A DNA stretch of 64,000 bases from Hepsetus odoe (Eukaryota; Chordata; Actinopteri; Characiformes; Hepsetidae): contig CM029370.1 in assembly GCA_017165825.1 (NCBI GenBank), forward strand, positions 25,550,247-25,614,246, given 5' to 3'. A model generated the notes under the pieces. It did not search any database. It saw nothing but the letters and a program-made list of their open reading frames with translations, and had not been told where the DNA came from. Of this stretch, positions 1 to 11,600 are shown piece after piece. A program made the translations under genes and the position numbers. Within the stretch, counting starts at the first letter, position 1; each line of letters opens with the position of its first letter.

Positions 1-1488
1 CTCATAAATGTACTTGATACCCTAGCAAGAAATTCTCTCTATATAGGTTTTGTGTGTGTTGAAACCAATATTTGCAACACGTTACTGGCCACCTCTGCAT
101 ATACACTAAAAAAAGCACGAAATTAGCTAGATCTGAAATGTGCACAACCCTGGCAACCTCAACAACAATCCTGTTACTGCAACCCCCCCCCCCCGCCCCC
201 CACCCCCATCACTTCACTAACAAACATGCAAAAACAAGCCATCCAACCCCCAAGAGCGTTTATGCAACTGTGCTGAAACTGTCAGCACACAGATCATCTG
301 TCTTAATCCGGAGGCAATTCTTAAAAATCCAGATTGCTCATACCTACAGCTTTTATGTGCACTTTTAAAAAGGGCTCTTACATGATTCCATTGAAGAGAA
401 CCTTGTTCCAAAAAAAATAAAAAGTGTGGAGAGCCTTTTAAAGAACCTTCCCTTAAAATACATTTCTTTAAGAACTATACATAAGGGTACCTCAAATAAT
501 GATTTTATTATTTACCTTTTGGCAATTTTTACCAAATTTAGCCCCACCCACAAGCTAAGTCTCAACCAATTACAGGATTCACCAATACTAGGAGGGGAAA
601 GTTCCACAGAAGAGCATTTTTTAGATTGGACAGCTCAATACACTTGAATGAGAACACCAGCATCAAATAACACAAACATGCTGGTCTGTACTGCTGTGAG
701 AAACATCCATGATTTTGCTTTAAAAAAAATTGTCCTTTAAACACAAACGGCAAGACACTTGATAAAAGTTTCCAAAAGAGATGCTCATCAAGTCTGTGTT
801 GAAAGGGATTCCACCTTTATTGATGGTTCTTATCGCTGCGCCATGCTTCAGACACCTGTAAAGCAAATGAAAGCTAATAAAATCAGCATAGCTAGAACGA
901 GCCTTGGATTATTTCAGTCATCTCAATGTTATATCATCTTTTTGCAGAGAAGGAAACAATCCCCTGGAAATTGAGATCAGCATGTTCTGAAAACAGAAAC
1001 TACTTGACTTACTAAAACAGCCATTACTCTGATTACAAATTATAATTAGCAATGAATCTCAATGATAAATTTACACTCAGTCCAGGAAACCTTCCTCCAC
1101 GTTTTGGACATCAGTTTGAGAATGCAGATGTATGTTTGTTTTCTTTTCTCATTAACATCTACAAAACCTGTCAGGCCCAGTGTTGAGTCATCTCTTCACA
1201 GTGGAAGGATGGACAGGGGTTCTTTGAGATCTGAAGTTAGAGTGGAGTTTACAGATGAGGTCAGTGTTGGTGGTCTGTCAGGTTCCGCACAGGTGCCGAG
1301 AGTCCTATTCGCTTTTAATCATGTTTTGAACTCGTTTTAGAAACTTGTTTCCACATGTGCTCCTTGGACATTTTGGAGTGTTTTGAAAGCTTAATAGTTT
1401 AATTAGCATATTCATTAAATGTTTATTTCTAATATTTAAAAAAAAAATTATACTCATGGTTTGATATAATTTAAATAAAAAAAACTGA

Positions 1489-1512
1489 ATACTTGATCAC
1501 CTGATCAAGTAT
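1489..1512. repeat. Perfect 24-base palindrome
   Basis: Two 11-base arms (ATACTTGATCA and its complement) surround a CC centre. It lies in AT-rich sequence with no gene nearby. Confidence 0.8.
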
Positions 1513-2640
1513 GATCTCTGATAGACTGATTACTACTACTTCAGCTAAATGACATCCTTACAAACAAATCATTTGGAAAAATGGATGGGTTCCACTTCAT
1601 AGAAGAATGATGTCATCAAGTTAGAGGAGGTCTGTTCTAACCATTGACACCGAGACAAAGTCAATTTCACTTCATTATTAATGACCCTACTGCTTCATCC
1701 GCAGGAAGTCAGGATCCATTAAATCCTCATCTTACCGCTCGTTTCTCCTGACCACAGCTCTCCTTGGTAAGAAACACTGAGGACATACACTCGGGACCTA
1801 CCCCAGTGTCTGACATTGACTAGCCTTGGACCCACTCAGACTGGAGACAGGACCTCACTCGATAATGGAGGCTATCAATGGACCTGGCAGGCTATCTGCT
1901 CTGAGAACACAGTGAAGGCGTCAGATATCCATGTTAGCACATCTATCAAAAATGCCAATATCTGCCCAAAGATATTCAAATGTGAGCATGGCTCTCCAGC
2001 TGAGATGAGGGGTTGAAATACTGAAGACATTAAATTCAATTTGAGCTACCAGTCATCTGACAACAGAACATCACTGCTGCAATTAAACTCTGTCTAAAAA
2101 AGTGACTTTATTAATAATCCAACTGTGGATCACTTACCCCAACATAACAGCCACGACCATGAAACTGCTCGAACCATCTCTAACCTCCCAGTGGGATGAA
2201 ATCAGTTGCCACAGCAGCAGCCACACCCGGCCCACCATGGCTTTGTTCTAAGTATCCAAGGAATTCTTTGCACCAGTCTGGGGACATTCTAGTCAGTCTT
2301 TCCCACCTTCAAATCTGTAGCCTCATGCCTGCATGCATGCTTGCATTTTCTTGCTCCAACACACCTGATTGAGCTTCGTATTATATCAAAACATTTTGGG
2401 TGAAAGGCAAAGCTTTAAGGGAGAAATACTGTGGATGAAAAAGCACAAATGTCACTACAAACAACAAAATCACTACAAACTACAAACTCACACTTGATTT
2501 GACACAATGGTTTGACCTTGTTTCTCCAAAAATATCAGAAACAGGAACCCCCCTGCCAAAAAACAACCATCTGAGTCACATGTTCAACCCAGCATGGTGG
2601 GTGTGCTGGGGCCTAACCTAGGGCTAAGATGGCGGGGCAT

Positions 2641-2888
2641 GAAAGTGAAAGTGACTATTGTGATTGTGAAACACAGCACACAGTGAACGAAATTACACCT
2701 CTGCATTTTACCCCAATACACATGTGTGGCAGGGGGGCAGCTATTGAAAGTGCCCGGGGAGCAGTAATGGGGACGCTATCTTGCTCAAGGGTACCTCAGG
2801 GCAACCTACTGGTCTGGGATTCGAACCCACCACCTTCTGATCCTGGGGCCTAGTCCCTAACCCCTAACCACTAGGTCACTGCTGCCCC
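2641..2888 (-). mobile_element. tRNA-derived SINE, family A, full length
   Basis: On the minus strand it starts with a GGGGCAG head and a TGGCCTAGTGG-like A box. A B box close to GGTTCGAATCC follows, then CCTGAGGTACCCTTGAGCAA. It ends in CACTTTCACTTTC. This is the reference form for the many related copies in the window. Confidence 0.85.
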
Positions 2889-2889
2889 A

Positions 2890-3095
2890 TGGCCAGGTTG
2901 CCAGTCCATTGCAAAGCAGATACAAAAACAAACACTCACAACTTGGGAGCAATTTAGCTCCAGTCCTTTGGACTGCGTGGGCCCAGAGGAACAACAGTGA
3001 GCATTCAGGGCACTCCGCTAAGGAACTGAACCCAAAACCTTCTCATCTAGAGAAAACAGCATAAACCACTACGCCACTCTGGCACCCAGCAGAGA
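2890..3095 (-). repeat. Decayed dispersed repeat
   Basis: The sequence ending AAACCACTACGCCACTCTGGCAC, read in reverse, has the degraded look of a common fish repeat with a B-box-like end. The family is not named. Confidence 0.4.
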
Positions 3096-3746
3096 TAATT
3101 TATTTCAATTTTACACTCTCCAGATTCCACACTTTGCACTTGAGGTTTAAGGCATAACAACAAAAACAAGTTACCCAAATCAACATTTTTATAAGTACGT
3201 CTATAAAACAACCCTTCCATACATTACAACCAATCCTGCGACTTCTGACTTCTTCATACATCATATAAGCACAACATGACGTCTGACTGCGTGTTAAGCT
3301 GGGCTGAAAGAGGGAGAGGTGGTGTTAAAGTATGAGATCTGTGTCAGTAAAGTGACCCTTACGTCATCATTGAATAATGGAGAAGCACAAGCTTTCCTTG
3401 GTTGTTGCAGAACAGAAATAAACTAAACAGTGCATTTTTTACTGCTGATTCATAATCTGGCAGTACAACAGGAGCAGGATTTTATTTTCTCTGCAGCATA
3501 AAAAAAAAAATGACCTGAGCTTCATTTAACCAAAACACTTGCTCATGTAAGTATGTTATAAATCTAAGCTTTATGAAGAATTTATTTGTTGATCATTATT
3601 GCAATATAGGATTGCAGTAATAATCACAGAGGGATGCAATATGTTGCATAATATGCAGTTGATTAGAAACTGTTTTTCATACCGCAGTCACAATATGTAG
3701 CAACAGACACAATGTGTTTTTATTTTATTCATGCCTTAATTACAAA

Positions 3747-5184
3747 TTATTTGCTAGACTCCTCCTCCCAGTCCACATCTAGCACTTCATCGTCTATGAT
3801 GGACGAGCTGAAGAATGAAAGGCCTGAGAGGCCAGTAGGCCCTGCTGAGCCAAATTCAAAACATTTCCTTTTCTTAGGATTCACTGACTGTTCCCCAACC
3901 TCCAGACCTCCAGCACACCACCCTGGCTTTGTGCTGGCAATGCATGGCCTGTTGGTTTTTACACCATTCTCTCTTGCTGAATTCATTAACACACGTGGGT
4001 CAGTGTTTTTCTGTTCTGCAGTCACTGTAGCTGGGATTGTAAGAGCGTTTTCCACTGTGCTGGAAGCCTTTTCCATTACGCTGTCCCTGGAAACTGGTGA
4101 GGCACTTGGTTGTCTCAGAGCTGTGGTGGAGTCTTCTACAGTCTTTTCCTCAGAAGAAAAGAATGAAAATCTGGAAAGTCTGGCCAGGGTGGAAGAAGCC
4201 ACTTTGTGTGTTTTGGGGGGTTCTGGCCCTTGGAGATTCACACGACCTTGATTAGAGGTAGATTTAAGTTCACCTGAAGACAAATGGGACAGTTTCTGCA
4301 GAAGCTGCTGACGTTTGTGCTCTACATCTTCCTTTTCTTTGTTGTCCGCAGAGGGAAGCTCTCTGACCTTGGCCTCAACTTGCTGGCGCAGCTTCTTGCT
4401 TGCACTGCTGCCCTCTTCTGGTTTTTTGGAAACATTTTCCCTCTGCTCTCGATCCTTTCCTTCACCTTGCTCTACTAAAGGAGGCTCAACATTAATGCCC
4501 TCTTTATCCACAGCAGGACTATGTTTATTGTTCTCAGACTGGTTCACATGTGCTAGTCTTTCTTTAGGTCTGAAGGTAAAGTTGGACAGCTTGTTCCGCA
4601 GGTCTTCTCCACCCTCAGTTTTGTCACTAGATTGTTGTTCCCGCGCGGGGACACTAAGCGAAGCTTTTCTTTTGGAAGGCTGTTTTTTGCCCACCACAGG
4701 CGTGCTGTGGGAGGGAAACCTGTCTGGAAAAAACATGTGATCCAGATCATCACCAGTGCCTGTCCTCCCACTCACAGCTTTTTTATCGGTTCTCTGCAGG
4801 GGGTCACTGCTCATCCCTCTCAATCGTTTGGCCCGCATCTTTTTGGAGCTTTTCTCCATCACAGAACTGGGTCTCTCAGCGTCCTCCACATCCCTGCCTG
4901 ACTCAGCCACCGCCTCCGTGGCTTCAACAGGCTCATTCTCCCACGCAGAAACCTCACCGTGTGCTGAGCTGCTGTTGCTAGGCAACAATCTAGGCCTCTG
5001 TGGCTTTGCCATGTTGTGTGTGGACGTATTAATGGGGGAAACCGGGGGGATTGTGCCGTTTGCTTTACTCTGGCTGGATAAGCTGTGGAACCAGTCGAGG
5101 CCTGGGTCAGATGTATTCGACCCATCGGAGGCTGCAGCACTGTGCTGCTCCACTCTAGAAGGGTTGTGTTCACTACTCTGCAGC
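3747..5184 (-). CDS. mcm9: MCM9 last coding exon (C-terminal tail and stop)
   Basis: This exon encodes 478 residues and a TAA stop at 3747-3749. The tail is polar and low in complexity. It contains LDWFHSLSSQ, basic patches such as KKMRAKRLRG and PKKRKC that could act as nuclear signals, and TLARLSRFSFFSSEE, which resembles the RAD51-binding BRC-like motif of MCM9 tails. It ends in an acidic segment, DDEVLDVDWEEESS, matching the acidic end of human MCM9. The long C-terminal tail sets MCM9 apart from MCM2-7. Confidence 0.93.
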
Positions 5185-5937
5185 CTGAAAGGGAAATTAA
5201 TCCAAAATTAAAAAGGTGCATCAACAGGGTAAGCTGGTTTTACTGAAATGTCATATTAAGTTTTTGAACCAGTTCTTAGGACACCAACAACATTTCTTAA
5301 TAAAATGAGAAAATGAAATGTATTTCAATATAATTGACTTATTTGTTAATGTATTCATGTCTTATGTGCTCCATTACTGATATTAATAAGGTAATCTGTC
5401 CTCCTAGTGTCAAACAGCTTTTCTGAATTTGTCTTCACTGATGATCACAGATGCTTCTGTAATGTGCGTTTTACTTTGATAGCCTCTCTAGCTCGGAGTT
5501 GAGGATGTGGGTCAATCCCAGGCCCTCCAGCACAATCTGACACTGCGTTCTGTACTGCTCTCCTGGGTTGTCAGGGAAGGATGTGTGCAGAGCGTTCACA
5601 TTTCCAAGTAGTGCGCCCCCCTGTGATGAAAACAAACACTTTAAATACGCTCAGGAAGAACCTTCAAGAGGATATTTTCTTAATGACAAGATATACCTGC
5701 ATGGAGCACTCCATCACTGACACAACCACAACAGCATCCTCCACTGTGACTGTGTCTCTGAACATCAGCCTGGCATGGGCTGAAAAGACGAAAACAAATA
5801 AGATTAAATAAAGATTTAAATAACAGCAGCAGTCACCTTGAAAAGTGTGTGTGTGTGTGTGTGTATACTATTATACTTTGAAACAATGGTAGCAGAGAAA
5901 TCAGAAATAAATAGAGAAAGTGATTGTTGGCAAGTGC

Positions 5938-5982
<45 letters not shown>

Positions 5983-8578
5983 CCTCTGCAAGGCGGCCGA
6001 GGCTCTCCAGCATGCGAATGGTGGTGCGGGCAGCATTGCGGTGGTTACTCTGCCTCTGCAGCTGATAGTAACGGGTCAGGATGGAGTTAGCGTCCTCAGT
6101 GATGTGGGGCCGGAGCCTCTTTATCAGGCAGAAATAGGCCCTCATCTTCTCCATGCTCCATAATGAAGAAGACTGACTGGGAACACCTGAGGGGGTGAGA
6201 TAGTGGTGATGAAAAAGACGAAGAAAAGGGAAAGTGAGATATTTCAGCTTCTGTAAGCATATACAGAGTGCTTTTTTCCTTAATTTAAAAAAAAAAAAAA
6301 AAAGCCCCTTTTCATTTCAACAAAAAAAATGTGACTCATTATTTACTTTTATTGTAATAACAGTTTATTTTTATTTAAATTAGGTTTCCACTTTACTGGC
6401 CCCGACAGGGAATTCTGAGAAAAGTTACAGTGAAGTTAGACTCAAGAAAACAGGTATTTTATTCGCTTTTAAGGAATAGTAGTTTGCTAGTTGACAGATG
6501 TAATTAAACTTTCTGTCTATTCAAGTCAAAACAACAGCTTGCCAGCTGATACTACATCTACAGAACTGAGTAAGTTTTAGGCACCTGTAAAAATTATATT
6601 TAAAAAGATTATTATTAGCTAAGAAAATGTACAGCATAAGCCATGCATTAAGCAGTTTATACATTTTAGTGTGATCAATAAACCATTTTTCAAACGGGAG
6701 ACCTCCAGTGTTATTTGTATTTACTATCCAATACCTGCTTTGTTAAATCTAAATTTAATATCGAGTGCTGGTGGTGGATATCAAGAAAAATATTTGATGG
6801 CTGGAGGCATTAAGGAGAAAGCTTATTGCTGGTTATATACAATCTGCTTAAAAAGCGAAAGACAAAGAATTTTGTGAACCAACTTTTATTCTGGAGGATA
6901 AAGGAAGAGATGATTTTGTCCCATTCCGGGTTCTTGGTGTCCAAGAGAACCAGAACCAAATCAAAGCGACTGAGGAGAGGGCTGGCCACCGCCACATTCA
7001 CCGAGACGGACACATTAGGGTCATAGTGGCCCTTTGGGTTAGTGGCTGCCAAAATAGTGGTCCTGGTGTCCAGTTTACACACCATTCTGGATTCAAGAGA
7101 GACAGAAAGCTTTAGTCAGTGTTATGCAGCATCAGAAATCAACAGTTTTAACAGATAAAAGCAGAAAAGATAAGACATTTTGTAACATGTGCTTATTTTA
7201 ATATTAAACACTCAGAAATATATTTCTGCTATATAATATAGAATTACATCAAATTCATTTATTGAATTTACATTCAATTTACACTAACATTTTTAGTTAT
7301 ACCACAAAAAGCACCAAACAAAACTGTTAACGCAAAATCCTGTCCACTGATGAGGCAACATGTATTCAGTTTTAGAGTTCAGCAGATGCTGGTTTTCTTT
7401 TAAATAATAATTTTGCTAATCCTCAGGTTGAAGGTTGAAAAACTAAAGGTTTAGGTTTTCATTTAATGTTCATCTCATAAACCACTAACTATAACAAATT
7501 AAGCTAAAAGCAGTTAGAAAGAAGGACTGCATAACCCAGCCCACACGCTTAATAGTCTGCTGCTCCATGGCCCCAAGGGATGCTGCCCTCGATCGTACCT
7601 CAATGTGCTGCTTAAACTCATCAATACAGCACAGGCCTCCATCAGAGAGAACCAGTGCTCTTGCCTCCAGATGCCACTCAGAGTCCTTCACAGCAGCTAC
7701 AGCCAAACCTGCCGAGTATCAAAAATAAATATCAAAGACAACAATAACGCACTCTATATGGCCATACTAACATTTTTCATTTGGAGTTTATTCTGTTCGT
7801 GGCTTCAAACAGATTCAACAAATCTGGGAGTGCTCACAGGTTTGAGAGTGTCAAGGAGTTTGTGCACATTCTGTAGACAATGGTGGATGTCAAAATCTGG
7901 CTCACAACCAATTTTCCAAGGTTTCCTGTTGCGTTGAAGTTCTGAGCAGACGAGTCCACAGGAAAACATACAAAGCATGTCTTTAGGGATCTTGCTTCAT
8001 GCCTGAACATGAAATGGCCTTAGCAGTGCAAAAAATCTGACAAACTGACTTATGACAACCGATAATGCTGCTGAACACCCATACTCATGAGAGGAACATA
8101 CTTTCAGGACAGTGGAAGGTCTTTTGACAGTGGACAGACATTTCCATGGCCCGGGGAGCAGTGATGGGGATGGGATCTTGCTCATGTTAACCTCAGAGTA
8201 AACTACTAGTCTGGGATTGCCCCGAGGTACCCAGGTATGAACAACAGCAAAATAAAGCACCTGCACTAGTGGACCGATGCCAGCAGTGAGGACTGAGCGT
8301 GGTGATCTTGGCTGCGTGATCCAGAAACTGAGACTTCTGTGCTCACAACACCAGCAAGAGGTGAGATCTACTGCAAAAACAAACATCTTAACAGTCTTTA
8401 AAAGAGCTCAAGGACAAAGTGATTCAGAGAAAGAATAAGAACACACTCTCACCTTGTTCCTGATGCAGCGATCTGGACTCCACCTGCCAAAACCATGGCA
8501 ACAGCCAATCTTCACAAATATACATCCCAAATACTTAGACAGAGACCATCAGAATTCCCATATTCTGCCTTTACAATA

Positions 8579-8645
<67 letters not shown>

Positions 8646-11600
8646 GAGAGAGAGAGAGGTCTGTCATTATAAAATGTGTGGAAAATCATGGATGCAAACA
8701 TCATTGTGGTTGGTAAAAAGATGATTTTTTTTTTTTTTTGCATAAGTTGCTCTTTTAAATATACAGAAACAGAAACTTGCATACCAGTTATAGGGTCATG
8801 TAAGTGATTTCCCCAGAATTCCTCAAATTCCTTCTGGAAGTCCTCTAGTGCCACTGCTGCGGTAGACTGATCATTGTTGATTTCAATGTAGTTGGCCTTC
8901 AGCACAATCTCCATGTCACAGCGCGAGTCAGGGTAAAGTGGCTTCCAGCGCTGCCAGACTACTCCATAAACCGTGATATCATCCCCTGAAGAAGAAATAA
9001 AAACATCAGCTGACAAGCAGTCAAAGTCACCTTACAATGAAATCTGAAGAAATCACAAATCTGTCAAAACAGAACAAGAAGCTTTAAGAGTCACACAAAA
9101 AAGCCTGTGGAGTACTGACCAGTGCGCATACACACCTCACATGGATGTTCTACTCATTTTGTTTAAAACTAACACAACAAGGTTCAATAAACCAGCTTTT
9201 TAAAATAAACTTTAAGATGGTCTTCATCAGTTCCCTTATTTTAGTGCAAAATATCAGCCATTAAAACCAATTCAAGAAGTGTGAAATCCATAAATAACTA
9301 GAACATCTGTTCGCATTAACAGACCGGTCGACAGGCCTTAAATAACCAGTCGATCCTTTTACATTGTGCTCTTTGTAGTTGCTGAATAAAATGAATATGG
9401 GTTTTAATTCAGTCTTATGAACACGATAAGATTGTTTACCGGATTTGCAGCTGTCTACAAGATCATCTTCTAAAATCACCAGCATTGAACGGGGAATACT
9501 GCCCACAGACAGTCTCTGCACCTGCACACAGCATCGTAACCGCATCTGTCAGAAGGCCGAAACTGCAAACCCACATCAGCCCTGTTTGAGAACATTAGCC
9601 CATTAACGCTGACTCATGATCAGATTTGTGACTTTACCTCCCAGGCAACTTCAATCCAACACCAATTACAGTCAAGCAGCAGAGTTTGGCAGATGGCTCT
9701 GATTGGACAGTGATTTTATTTAACTGTGGAATCATTTTCTCATGTTCTCGTGGAAATGCAATGAAGAGATTGATTGGTTTCACAAAAGAAATCTGATGTC
9801 ATTTGTGTTTTCCATTTCACACTTTGAATCACTTTATATGGAAAATATAGACTGGAAAGTCTTCAGATTCTCGAGAAATTTGCTGTTGAGCAGACACTGT
9901 GAATCATCCGGATACCATGGAGGTTAATGTGGTCGGTGTCTCTTAACCCAGAGAAGAACAAAGACATTATTTGGCCTGATGGTGGGGCTAAAGAGCATTC
10001 TTTTCTTTTCTAAACGGTCTCATATCTTTCAAACCATGAGGTCTAAAAGTCATTTTTTATTATTATATTATCCTTGGCTCATTTTACAAAGACACCTCAT
10101 TGCAAGTATCAACCAATGTTTGTGTTTTATGTGTTTTTTTTTTTTTTTCACAAAACAAGTAAATCTAAACAAAAACAATGGTTGGCAAAGAACATTTTTT
10201 TTGATTGGCTCATCTGAAAAATATTTAGAGGTGAGCCAAAAGATATTAAACAGAATATTTCAAACCCATCTTCAAGACGGTAGGATTTTATAACTATCAG
10301 CAGCTTAGTGATTCATTTGAATCAAATGCCTTTTGTAGGGCTGCCAACAGCAAAAAAAGTAAAACAAAAACAAAAACAAAAGATTGTTTTTACTCCAAAG
10401 AGCCGTCTCTCAACATCTCTCAGAGTCGTATGATTAATGACCCAGTAAGTGAAATAATTAAGCTAATTACAGTTAAGTAAGGCTTAACATTGATCATTTA
10501 TAACTTTAAAAGCTTTAACTTTATATACATACTATGAGATTAGTACACCTGTGTACACCTGTGTACACAATTATTAGATAAGCGAGTATTCCAATATTCC
10601 TACTACAAGCTGTATAAACTTGAATGCTGATTGGATTTAAGCAGATCAGGTGATGGGTAATGGGTAATGCTGATGGGTTTGTGTAAAGAGGGATGTTGTG
10701 GCCTAAGGAGATCTATGTCAATACCCTGTATCAAAGTGTGCATAATTATTAGGCAGCTTCTTTTCTTCCTGGGGCTAAATGGGCCAAAAGAGAGATAGAA
10801 CGGACTCTGAAAATTCAAACAAGTCTTTCAGAGGGATGTAGCACTCTTGAAAGTGCTAAGATAAGCGCAAATTAACTGCCCCATGACTGGAGAAGAAGCA
10901 AACATTAAGCTACCAGGAACCCGTGATCCTTCAGTGCTGTCATATTCCAGAACGGACCCTACCTGGAGGGTCCACGAGTACAAGGTGTTCAGTGCTCAGA
11001 GACATGGTCAAGGTAAGGTATGGATGAAACCCATCACCACTGAACGAGGCACAAGCTGACGTCAAGACTGGACCAAGAAATATCTCAAGACAGAGAAATA
11101 TCTCAAGAAATATCTCAGGTTTTATGGACGGATAAGATGAGAGTGACTCTTGATGGACCAGATGGATGAGCCCTGGCTCTGATGGGCACAGGGCTCTACT
11201 TCCACTCAGACACCAGCAAGGTGGAGGTGGGCTACTGGTATGGGCGGGTGTTCTTAAAGATGGGCTAGTTGGACCTTTTAGGGTTGAAGATGATTGATAG
11301 CATTGGATAGGATCACTTATCTAATTATTGTGCACAGAGTGTTGTCTCTCACCTGCTCTTGGATCTTTATCTCCTGGTAGTCTTTGCAGGCAGCTGGTGC
11401 GGCGTCGCTGTCTGCCAGGCAGGTGAATTTGAAGGAGTTACACTCATCTTCTCCGGGGCATCGAGTGGGAGGGGAGAAACTATAGTATTGCTCAAAGTCA
11501 GCCTGAACAGAGAAAACATGCCTGCACTTGTTACACATGTAGTCTCTCTCGTACTCCAGCACTTTGGCTACACTGGTGCGGATGACGGTGCCGGTGACAG

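Larger units (their letters stand above)
1..3746. other. MCM9 3' flank, no gene recognised
   Basis: No exon was recognised on either strand. The stretch holds a poly-C run (183-199), an 11-base-arm palindrome (1489-1512), one SINE (2641-2888) and a decayed repeat (about 2890-3095). MCM9 3'UTR must lie just below 3747. Several TTTATT strings (AATAAA on the minus strand) occur near 3481, 3590 and 3720, but none can be chosen. Confidence 0.7.

Noticed and set aside
1..3746. Coding exon of another gene next to MCM9
   Set aside because: Open frames are short, lack splice-consistent family sequence, and one is inside a SINE.
3712..4740. Plus-strand open frames of 179 and 141 residues
   Set aside because: They are antisense to the MCM9 last exon, which has clear family sequence on the minus strand.
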